Positions 10,133-19,827 of a stretch of 64,000 nucleotides of DNA are shown piece after piece. A model generated the notes under the pieces. It saw only the letters and a program-made list of their open reading frames with translations. It was not told where the DNA came from and did no database searches. The DNA is taken from positions 1,210,386,077 to 1,210,450,076 of the forward strand of contig NC_056727.1 of assembly GCF_019279795.1 (NCBI RefSeq). The letters are read 5' to 3'. Each line of letters starts with the position of its first letter. Positions within the stretch are counted from its first letter, which is position 1. The stretch comes from Protopterus annectens (lineage: Eukaryota; Chordata; Ceratodontiformes; Protopteridae). A program made the position numbers and the translations under genes.

Positions 10133-12690
10133 CGTATGTGTGTGTGTGTGTATATCTATGGAAGACTTAATTATGCCAAGGTTAGAAGTAGGTGAGGGTC
10201 AACACTTAACACTTAAGATATGAAGAGATGAGATAAAAACTGTGAAGTATAATCAATCTGCAGAAAAGTCTCCAGGAACAGATTATATTATTTTGGAAGT
10301 TTGGAAATTGGGAAAGTGATAAAGATCTGGAAGGTTTTGTTTAACAATGATTTTAAAGAAGGGTAAGAACAAACATCCTTGAAGAATGTTGTGGTGACTG
10401 TAATACATAAAGACGATAAAGACCCATCAGGCTCAGAATCATATAGGCCCATTTCAGTTTTAAACCATGATTATAAAGTGTTTAGGTCACATCTATAGTA
10501 GCCAAAAGAATGGCAAAGATATTGCCGAAAAAGATGAATCGATGTGGTTTTGTGGAGGGGATGCAAATATTTGACAACATAAATAGAATGATGATGATCA
10601 GAGGGAAGCAAAATGTATGAAAATACAACTTTTGTTGGTGAGTCTTGATGTACAGAAAGCATCTGACAGAGTAAGCTGGCATTTTATGAGTAGGGGAAGG
10701 GAAGCATTTGCATTCCATGATACAATTATAAAGTTAATTAGGAAGATATACAAGGGTTTAGAGGCAAAAGTAAAGTGGAGGGTTCCTCACTAAGTTGTGC
10801 CTGAACAGGAGTACCAAGCAGGGTGGCTCTGTTTCCTCTTTGTTATTTGCAATATATTTAGAGTCATTGGCAAAGAAAATAAGAAACACAGAAATTCAAG
10901 GATAGAATTGGTATGATAATCAAGAAAAGTTGGCTTTATTTCTATATGACATTATTTTGCACTGATAAAACCAGAAAAGGACATCTTAGTGTTGTGGAAC
11001 ATTCTGAGACTGCTTCAATTTTTTCGGGATATAGAATACAGACAAAAACACTACAGCTGTAAACTATGTAACCACACATTAATTGGTTCAGCAACTAACC
11101 ATGCGTATGGGTTAAAAAGGATTCTGTTATGGCAACTAAGGATATGTGATAAGGAGCTAAACAAAATATAACATAAAAACTAAGAAACAGGACACTCTTG
11201 TTTATTGATATGGAGAACAAGATACAAGCAGTGAAAATGTTTTAGTCCCTTTAGTTTTACATACAGGTCAGGCATATTTTTATCAACCAGACGAAAAGTT
11301 GTGGACAGTTAATAATACAGAGTTAAAGGATTTTATCTGGGAGGGGAAGAGGGCAAGAGTCATGCGGGATATGTTGATCCTTCCAACAGACCAAGGTGGT
11401 TTAGGATTACCTGATTTGAAGGGATACTTTACAACTACACAGTGAGGGGTTGTATACATAACAAAAGCAGAAAGCTATAATTCAAAGCAGAAAGGGATGA
11501 TGAAGGGTAGAAATTCAAGAAATAAGGAGAGAATGGTATTTTGGATGCAGATCCTTAAGAAGAACAAAAGCCATACAGAATATTATAGCCTTAAATTAGC
11601 AGTAGAGAGAATAGGCAAGAGGGGCTAGACTTTACTGGAGAAAACTGGCAAAAGAACCTAATGGAAGCAAATAACTAGAGACAGAAAGGTAACAGAATGG
11701 GAACAGACCATGAAGACATCTGGACTGCAGGCTAGAGACTGCCTTCCCTAACGGGGACTGATATCAGAGTACAGGCAAACATAAAGGGACAGAAGAATCC
11801 TATGTGAAAGACCTTGCTATGGTACAGGGGAGTTTTTAGTTAACTCTAGAACAGCTGCTGCTGTTAAAAGGAGTTAATTAGTAGAGGATATAAAATATTG
11901 CACAATAATTATAAGAATCAATCAGAGGAAGTTACAAGAGACTGGATAAGCTATTCACAAGGAAAAAATGGGAGGGCATACGTATGGCTCTCAAATATGC
12001 AATAGTTTAGAAGATTTAGGATTTTTGCTTGGAAATAGTTCCATGGGTATTTTTATACCCCAAGCATACTTCAAAGAATTTTTTTCCACAGGTAGATGAC
12101 AAATGTTGGGAGATGTGATGAGGAAGAAAGATGTAAACTGGGAACACATTTTGAGAGTGTAATGAGATGGCAGATTTAAAATATTTTGTACCAAGTACTT
12201 AGTCAAAAATATTGGGTGAACAAATTGGCGCAATTAAGAAAATTATTTTTTGAGTTAAGAAACAGGATCTGAATTGCCTAGATACTGTAAGGCCTTATTA
12301 AGTTTAATTCAGGTGACTATCAAACAAGTGATTACTAGAAAACATAAATCAAAGTCTAAACCAACTGTACTTGAAGTAGTGAACATTGTAACAGAGAGAA
12401 AAAAAAACTGGAAGTGAGATTTTTAGAAAAGGGTAGGAGCTAAGTACATACTAAAAGATAGAAGTTGTGGGGACAATACATGCAGAATAATATTTTGGAG
12501 GAGGAATGAGGCTTAAGGGAAGGCAGAAATTGAACAATTTATGGAATGTCGAACTGATAATTGTAAAAAAAACATGTATGTGAAGTATAATGTTTGTAAC
12601 TGTGAACATGTTAACATGCTTGTTTTCTTTTATATAAATATACGTTTGCTTATGTCTTAAATGATAATTAAATAAAGGTGTTTAAAAAAA
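9752..12690 (+). mobile_element. Decayed Tx1/L1-like LINE, ORF2 remnant
   Basis: Conceptual translation of the plus strand, with many stops and frameshifts, shows L1-type ORF2 landmarks in order: an EN-RT linker (9790-10060), SPGTD near 10275, YRPISVLNHDYK near 10445, LDVQKASDRVSW-like near 10650, GSVSSLLFAIYLESLAKKIR near 10830, a damaged FADD box (LYDIIL) near 10945, and LPTDQGGLGLPDLKGYF near 11390. It ends near an A-rich GTTTAAAAAAAAG. The endonuclease and ORF1 are absent, so it is either 5' truncated or its 5' part was displaced by elements A and B. It is the only long plus-strand coding relic in the window. Confidence 0.75.
10077..10152. repeat. (TA)n microsatellite running into (TG)n
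   Basis: About 26 uninterrupted TA dinucleotides are followed by a TG-rich stretch. It sits inside the linker region of the decayed LINE and was presumably expanded after that copy became non-functional. Confidence 0.95.
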
Positions 12691-13044
12691 AGACAATCTG
12701 ACCAAAACCAGAATAGTTGCAGTGAATGTAACAGCAGAATATGGTACCCTTTCCAACAGCCAAAATAACCACACAAGTTCAGCATAAATATTCTTAACTG
12801 TTACCAAGTTTCAGTAGCCATCTATGGTACGTGAACTGGGTCGTACTTTAAAGGACAAAGCCCTATCTTATATGAACAGTAACTGCTACTTATCTCAAAC
12901 TTCCAGCAAGCTTGATTATAATAACTTAAGTTTTTTGCAGTGGGACTGCAATACATACAAATGTTTCACCCAGCCCATCTAAAAAATGGGGCAAGGTCAG
13001 TATACTCAAGAAAAAAAAAACATGCACACATACCCACCAAATAT
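12691..13044. other. Unassigned DNA downstream of the host exon
   Basis: No coding similarity, terminal repeat or tandem repeat is visible. There is a short A-run near 13010. On the minus strand this lies just beyond the predicted poly(A) site, so it is probably intergenic. Confidence 0.5.
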
Positions 13045-14716
13045 TAACACAATTCATGGATGATGCTTTATTCACTTTTGTGATTCAGAAACAACGTTGA
13101 CAAGAGTTCACATCACCACTACTGTCCATGTGGGTTTGTCCTGACCCTGCCGGTTTTCAGATTTGCATACAGCTTTATCTTTTAAAAGGACATGACACAG
13201 CAAGGATCAGAATGTAATCGTACAGACTAGAACAACACAAAAATCAACATTTGAAGATGCAGAGATGACCTTTACATTACAAGGCAAAGGTATCCAGAAT
13301 CTAAGTAAGTCAACAAAAATGATCAGTAATGCACAAACTAGCAAGTAAAGTCAAACAATATATTGTGTTCAACAACTACAAATGCATCTATGCTGTCAAG
13401 TGAAATGCAAGAACCCAGTGTCCAAGTAAACTGCATCCTTAAATAATACTCTATAGGATTACTTGGGATTAAACAAACTAAAACCTTGTAGACAACTTTC
13501 ACATGAAATGGATTAAACTGATTAGAATGACTGGCACCTCATTCGGTGTGGTTTGCAATGCATCAGTGTACTGCTATGAAAAGTAATATAAATGACTGAA
13601 TGTATGGCTAGACTACTTCTCAGACAAACTGAAAAGCTCAGTACAGAACCAACAGGTCTGACTATTGAATAGCATTTCATAATACACTGTAGGAACTGTC
13701 CTAGTAGTAGGCTGATATTTAGCTATAGCAAGTACTGTAACACATTCAGTAAATCTCTGCAGTCATATCATCTCCCTTCCAACAATCTAGCCTTCAGATC
13801 CTGCAGATAATCTGCTACAATGTGAACTTCAGCAGTGAAATATATATGATGCCAGTACTCCAAGACTTCCAAACTTCAACTAATGGAAAGAGCTTGATAG
13901 GAAGGCTGGCTTGTCATGGAAACTCACACAGCAGTACAACCATGTTTAAAAGCTTTCAACGCAGGCTGCTGCTGGACAAGTGTCTATTTCAAAATATTAA
14001 CTAAAAGCAGCACTACAATATGCAGCTGTCTCAGTGTGCACGTGTGATGAGAAAAAGATGTACATAGGATGACAGCTACATTAATGAGAATACCAAAGAA
14101 CCACAGAAAATGATCTCACCATAAGCTAGGAGGGGAAGTCAGTTCTATAAACAAATGCACACACATTACAGAAAAGTTAGTTTACGAGATCTAAATATTC
14201 AAATTAACGTTTTTCCAACTGTCACAAAATAAAGCCAACAAATGTAATTCCTTAAAAAAATATTACCACACTCAGTGCATATTTCTCAAAATCTTACTTT
14301 ACATCAACTGCAGTACAGCTATATTAGGTCATATGATGCAATAACACACAACAGAAAAACACAAGGTTTAAAACCAGTCTCCCAATTCCAAACCATGCTG
14401 CATCATTTCTTCAATGTATTTTATTTCTGTTTTTTCTTCTCTGTTTTATTGTCCAAACAAGCTGTTTGTAGTCACTGTGGACAAATGATAATTTATCAGC
14501 ACAACAGGCAAAAAATAATTCACCAAACAGTTTATTTCTTCTTAGTCTGAATATAGCACTGGTGAGCCTGGGATGATTTCACATTGCTGTGTATGGAATG
14601 CAGAATGCCTCCTAGACAGTATCTTTATGTGTCTGAAGCTCAGAGAAAACACCAGCAACCACAGCAGTCTGCCAAGCAGGACACAGTCGCTTACACGTAC
14701 CATTTGAAACCATCTC
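13045..14716 (-). other. Probable 3' untranslated region of a host gene
   Basis: This stretch lies between the predicted stop codon at 14717-14719 and a minus-strand AATAAA at 13067-13072. It has no transposon landmarks and no convincing reading frame, unlike the DNA on both sides, and it contains many T-rich and AT-rich blocks typical of vertebrate 3'UTRs. The length of about 1.7 kb is ordinary for a vertebrate gene. Transcript data would be needed to confirm its ends. Confidence 0.5.
13067..13072 (-). terminator. Candidate poly(A) signal AATAAA
   Basis: The minus strand reads GTGAATAAAGCATC. It is correctly oriented and placed to end a transcript containing the exon at 14717-14818, with cleavage expected at about 13045-13055. 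AATAAA also arises by chance in AT-rich DNA. Confidence 0.45.
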
Positions 14717-14818
14717 TCAAGAGATGAACTGGGTCTGAGGAGTAAATAAATCAATTTTGTGATCTGCTGGGTTAGCAGCAGCTTCATAAGTGCAGATGGT
14801 CACTTCATGCCTGCGAGC
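14717..14818 (-). CDS. Probable last coding exon of an unidentified host gene
   Basis: The minus strand has a convincing splice acceptor, TCTTTTTGTTCCTTACAG, directly before 14818. From there only one frame is open. It gives 33 codons, beginning ARRHEVTICTYEAAANP and ending FTPQTQFIS, then TGA at 14717-14719. The other two frames stop within about six codons. The residue mix is protein-like and unlike any transposon product here. I do not recognise the protein, and no upstream exon is identified; upstream exons would lie to the right, possibly beyond the DIRS insertions. It could still be a chance acceptor plus open frame. Confidence 0.45.
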   Translation of the reverse strand, partial: ARRHEVTICTYEAAANPADHKIDLFTPQTQFIS

Positions 14819-15816
14819 CTGTAAGGAACAAAAAGATTAGCTTAGAATTATACATACATATAATTAGCAAATAAAAGCCCAAGGTCTACCCAGTTTACTT
14901 TAATTTTCCAAGAAATATTTTTGTTCTTCTATCTGGTCAGTAGAAGTCATTATACTGCAAAATCTTGGAATTCTGTAACTACTTCAGCTACCGTCACACT
15001 ATGGCTGAACTGGCCACTTATTCACACCCCATTTGGTGAAATACCCATTCTTTTTTTGGTGCTAGATCCTCAACTTTCCTCAAATTATAATATACATTTG
15101 CTGTGTCACAAACAAGCTTGCAAAATGTACAGTTAACTGAATAGTTACTGTCAAACATCTAAATAATGCTAAAAAACTTAATTCTACTTCTGTCTAAATT
15201 CTGTGGTGTATTTCTTGTTAAACATCATTACACAAACAGTGAATGGGGAAGTTATGTTTTGTAAGTCCTGTCAAATATACTTATTAAAAATATGGAAAAG
15301 AATCAGTCCTGATGGTAAACAGTGTAGTACTCCACTGATCACTTCCCCTTACTTCTCACCACTACTTTTTTGTGCTGCCTTGGAACTACCACATTTTTTT
15401 TATTTTATTTATGAAGCATTGTCTGCTGAACAGTGCAGAAGCTTAGTTGCGATCCATATATTTCATGCTCACCACTATTTTTTCGATGAAAACATAGTTA
15501 AGTAAGATATCATAGCAGTAGATCTTTGAGGATGGTTCATTGCAAGTGATTTGTAACAATAAGGTTTACCCAACTTCTTGCCCAGATTACAACTATCCAA
15601 TACATGTCAGATGGCTGTTGATAGTCTCATGCCTTTGATTACCTAAGTCAGTATGTAAGACTAACATTTCACAACAGCGGTTTCCCCTTGTTTGCTGATG
15701 TGTCATGTCTGCTGTGCTGACTGGATGAATATGGAAATAACCTCATTGAAAACCATCTGAAAAGTTGCCAAGGCCAAGTAGATTGCTTTCATTTTGCTCA
15801 GGTTAATATGCAGAAA
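14819..15816 (-). other. AT-rich DNA, probably intronic
   Basis: This is the stretch between the acceptor at 14819-14820 and the left end of element D. It shows no transposon coding, no tandem repeat and no long coherent reading frame. If the exon call is right, it is the 3' part of the last intron, into which D was inserted. Confidence 0.45.
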
Positions 15817-15852
15817 CTTTTAGTTATGTACTTACCATAACTTTGGATGTAT

Positions 15853-16004
15853 GGGATCCATCTCGCCTACATTCATGACAGATGGGTTCGGAGCCGATCC
15901 ATCGGCTCCGACTCGGCAACTAATACACTAGCACGAAGTCTCTCATTGGCTGGGCTACTCCCTATCCCAGGATGCACTACACCTGCTTCCCCAGATCTTG
16001 TTTG
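15853..16004. repeat. Left ITR of element D
   Basis: It is the inverted partner of 22377-22530. Reading inward it has the D-specific GGGATCCATCTCGCC edge, the hairpin GGAGCCGATCCATCGGCTCC, and ends CCAGATCTTGTTTG. Compared with the right copy I see one T/C substitution near the inner end and one missing base in the GGGATCC edge. Confidence 0.95.
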
Positions 16005-16140
16005 TTCGCTTTCATACATCCATGCAAACACAGAAAAACTAGTAGTCACAATAACCAACTAAAGTTCTTCAAGAAAGAACGCCAAGAAAAGAGGGACTAC
16101 AGCTCCTCTAAATCCAAAAGGAAGGGGAAGGAGGGTGGGT

Positions 16141-16254
16141 ACTTATGAATGTAGGCGAGATGGATCCCATACATCCAAAGTTATGGTAAGTACATAACTA
16201 AAAGATGTAATGGGATCCTATCTCGCCTACATTCATGACAGATGGGACAGCGTC
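16141..16254. repeat. Internal complementary region of element D
   Basis: Its first arm (to about 16201) is the reverse complement of the left outer edge. The second arm (from about 16202) is the reverse complement of the right outer edge. The two meet at TAACTAAAAGATGTAATG. This is the classic DIRS ICR, believed to template circularisation of the linear cDNA. Each arm copies the version of the GGATCC edge found at its own end, including the one-base difference between ends. Confidence 0.93.
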
Positions 16255-16276
16255 CTAGCACCTACATCCCGGTGGC

Positions 16277-17760
16277 TCATTGGAAAACACTCCTGAGAAC
16301 TGTGGAACCAAAGGAAGCTCTGCCTCGAGAAACCACATCCAATTTGTAATGAGAAATGAAAGTGTGCGGAGAAGTCCAGGTTGCTGCAGCACAAATATCA
16401 TCTATTGATAACTTGGAGTGAAAAGCTACGGAAGTAGCCATTGCCCTGGTAGAATGAGCCTTGACTGGAAAGGGGAGGTCTTTGTTAGCTTGTGAATAAA
16501 TAAAATGATACAATCTTTAATCCATTTAGATATGGAGGTTTTTGTTACTGGTTGACCCAATTTGTTCGCTGCAAAGGAAACAAACAATTGATTAGATTTC
16601 CGCGTTTGAGCGGTTCTCTTCAAATAAAAACGCAGTTGTCTATGTACGTCAAATTGATGCAAAGTATATTCTGCGTTATTAGAGAATTCTGGGAAAAAGA
16701 CAGGGAGTTCTATAGTTTGTTGCATACAGAAAGAGGAGGCCACTTTTGGTATAAATGCAGGGTTTAATTTCAATGAAACTCTATGCTTGTGAAAAATCAA
16801 ATAGGGAGGATCAGAACAAAGAGCTTGAAGTTCTGAAACTCGCCTGGCAGACGTTATGGCTATTAAAAAGGCCGTTTTCCAAGACAGAAATTTTATAGGT
16901 TCATAGGTTCATACTAGGCTATCTGCCCGAGGGCATTTACAAGCCTAGCCCATAGTTTTGTGGCTTACGCCACCCCTTTAGTATGGGGAACTATACCCAT
17001 TATTTTGCTGTGCCTCTGTTGAGCAGTGACACTGAGGTAATCCCTGGGGTATATCTGCGATCTCCCATCCATTGGTCAAGATTTCTCTTGAACAAGGCCA
17101 GCGAGGTGCTCTGCCTCACATATACCGGGATTTTATTCCACAGCATAGGGAGTCTTTGGGTGATGAATCTATCCCTCCAGCACGTCCTATTAATAGCCGT
17201 GTCGAGGTTTAAGTCTCCCGCCCTTGTGGCTCTGACGGATCTAGATTTTTTGAGGTGAAGCATATTCATCAAATCTGGGTTTGACATGGTAGCAGCAGGT
17301 AGCAGCTGGTTCGAAAGGACGGGCAGTTAGGGCAGCAAGAACCATATTCAAATCCCAAGGGGGAACAGGATGAGATAAAGGAGGCCTCAGGAGCCAAGCC
17401 CCTTTAAGGAAAGCCTTACAAAGTTTGTGAGACATCAATGAAGGTTCAAATGAAGCATGAAAATTAGAAATGGCCGCTAGTTGAACCTTAATGGTAGAAA
17501 CCGAAGAGCCCGACTGAAAAAGAGAGGCCAGAAAATTCAGAACCTCCGAAACTGGTGCAGTGAGAGGATCTATACCCCGTTCTTGAGCCCAGAAAGCAAA
17601 CCTTTTCAATTTACTGGAATAAAGTTTGACGGTGGAAGGTTTATGAGAAGAAGACAGTATGTGGACCACGTCCGGGGAAAGAGTATTGTCTCGGACTAAG
17701 GATGGAAGTGGAGTAACCATGCTGCCAACTTCAGGGACCTGAGAGACGGATGAAGCCGTC
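16277..17760 (-). pseudogene. Tyrosine recombinase (element D), split by a LINE
   Basis: The N-terminal half (about 17760-17300) includes SHKPSTVKLYSSKLKRF, FLASLFQSGSSVST and LLRPPLSHPVPPWDLN. It breaks near FEPAATC, where a CR1/L2-like LINE lies (16895-17290). The catalytic half resumes with KFLSWKTAFLIA and ARRVSELQAL and continues through 16800-16426 to HSTRAMATSVAF near 16460. It ends with AATWTSPHTFISHYKLD (16513-16277). The expected Arg, His-x-x-Arg and Tyr residues are all present, so before the LINE insertion the enzyme may have been active. Confidence 0.9.
16895..17290 (-). mobile_element. CR1/L2-like LINE 3' fragment
   Basis: Minus-strand translation 17287-17000 gives a non-LTR RT C-terminus with the typical RLPMLWNKIPVYVRQ and TSLALFKRNLDQWM segments. 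A short 3'UTR follows and the element ends in two copies of an 8-bp unit (GAACCTAT), as CR1-type LINEs often do. It is heavily 5' truncated and interrupts D's recombinase codons between FEPAATC and KFLSWKT. Assignment between CR1 and L2 clades is not settled by this short piece. Confidence 0.75.
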
Positions 17761-19827
17761 CTGACTGATGAGTCAACAGGTCTGGCACCGGATCCAGAAA
17801 CCATGGACCTTCTATCGCATGCCTCTGTAAGAAAGGAAACCAAACTTGACGAGGCCAATGCGGGGCAATCAAAATCATCTCGCTCTCCATGTAAATGGCC
17901 TTCTGTATCACCCTCGGTAAGAGGGGGAACGGAGGGAAGGCGTAGAGAAGACCGGGGGGCCAAATGTGAGTCAGAGCGTCCCTGGGAGTCTGTCCCTGAG
18001 AAGGGAACAGTGTGAAGAACTCTCTGCATTTCGCATTGTGAGGGCTGGCAAACAGGTCGCAGCAAGGATGACCCCATCTGTCGAAGATTTTCGCACCTAT
18101 ACCCTGGTTGAGGGACCATTCGTGGGGTAAAAGAATGGTCCTGCTTAATCTGTCCGCAATCACATTGGACTTCCCCGGTATGTGCGTTGCCATTAGAAAG
18201 CGGTTGGTAGCTACCGCCCAGTGCCAAAGTCTCATGGCTTCTCTGCATAGTGGGTAAGACCTGGTTCCACCTTGCTTGTTTATGTACCATACCACCGACA
18301 TGTTGTCGGATAGGATAGCAATCGGGCCCTGTTGGAGAGCGTGATGGAGAGCTTGAAGTACCAGTAGTACCGCTCTCATCTCCAGGACATTGATATGCAG
18401 ATGCGTTTCCTGGATCTGCCATGTGCCTTGGACCGACCTGTCCAGGTAATGACCCCCCACCCTACCTGGGAGGCGTCCGTAGTCACAGTGGCAACGGGAC
18501 GTTGTGGTATAAAGGGTCGCCCCTGGTCGAGATTTGATTGGAGAAGCCACCAATGCAGATCTCGACGGCAACTTTCCGTGATTATGATTAAGTGGTTCAA
18601 GGGAAGTTCCTGATAAGACCATTGAACCGACAGTAGCCATTGTAAAATTCGCATATGAAGTCTGGCCAAGGGAACCAAGAGTATGGTCGACGCCATCGAG
18701 CCCAACAGTTGTAGGATCCGATGGGCCGGGGCTCTTTGTAGAGGGAGACAGGATTTGACCTGATCTTGTAACACCTGAATTCTTGCTGCCGGTAAAAAGG
18801 CGCGCATTCTTTTTGTGTCTAAGTCTGCGCCTATGAAAGTAATACGCTGAGATGGCTGAAGTACAGATTTTTGCAAATTGAACATGATCCCCAAGAAACG
18901 GCCCAAGGTGAACGTGGCTCTGAGCGCTTGGAGTAGTAGATGCTCGGAGGTGGCAGTAAGGAGCCAGTCGTCTAGCTAAGGAAACACCTGGAATCCCAAA
19001 CTTCTCAGGTGAGCAGTTACCACTGCCAGACACTTGGTGAACACCCTGGGGGCTGTGGTGAGACCAAAGGGCAGTGCTCGGAAATGAAAATGACTGACTC
19101 TGAGGCGGAAGCGTAAATGTCTCCTGGACTCTTGAGCTATGGGAATGTGATAGTAAGCGTCCTGGAGATCTATGGAGCACATCCATGCATCTTTTTCCAG
19201 CAAAGGAAGAATAGATTGAAGAGTGACCATTCGGAATTTGGACTTCTTCACGAAACGATTCAATGAACTGAGGTCCAAAATGGGCCTGAAGTCCCCTGTC
19301 TTTTTTGGTACCAAAAATAATTTTGAGTAAGTTCCTGATCCGATCTGGTCGATGGGGACAGGCTGGATGGCTCTTTTTCTTAGCAGCTTTGAAACCTCTA
19401 ATGCTGCTTGATCCCGCTGACTGGGTGGTACGTCCGGGATTTCCCTTAAAGAAAGGGGGGGTTTGTTGAAGGGGATGATATATCCTCCGGTAATAATGCG
19501 AAGCACCCACTGATCGCTTGTTATGGATTCCCAAGCTTGTGGGTGCACCGCAAAGCGACCCCCGACTGGCTCCGGAGTTGCACAGTCGGGCAACAACTCA
19601 GGATCGCTGGTTGTATGAAGAACCACGAAAGGAATCGCGGTCTCCAGAGTTACGGGGGCCTCTGCCACCTCTGGGGCGGCGTCTTCCAAAATCCCCCCCC
19701 CCTCTGCCTCTGGAGGGGGAATCACTGGATGGAGTAGGGAAAGACTTCTGAGATTTTTTAAACCACATTTTCCCACCTCTCCCAGCCTTGGGGTAAGGCC
19801 TAGAAGGAGCGGAAAATCGGGCCCCAA
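17696..19827 (-). pseudogene. RT-RNase H polyprotein (element D)
   Basis: The RT N-terminus and palm are open from 19827 to 18976 (RPILDLSSLNRF, CSIDLQDAYYHIP, LPFGLTTAPRVFTKC) up to VFP. There the tyrosine codon of YLDDW is replaced by TAG near 18974, leaving LDDW just downstream. The same frame continues 18906-18376 through the thumb to TTDASQVGWG. It then shifts in a run of six G near 18453, and RNase H resumes in the frame ending at 17696 (HLHINVLEMRAVLL, LSDNMSVVWYINKQGG). The conserved C-terminal region follows (CCDLFAS, LLYAFPPFPLLPRV, ILIAPHWPRQVWFP); in DIRS elements this part has been related to an adenine methyltransferase. Two lesions therefore separate it from a full polyprotein. 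Confidence 0.92.

Noticed and set aside
15847-16062. 71-codon frame repeated at 22334-22531
   Set aside because: Both are translations of the D ITRs; the identity reflects the inverted repeat and not a conserved peptide.
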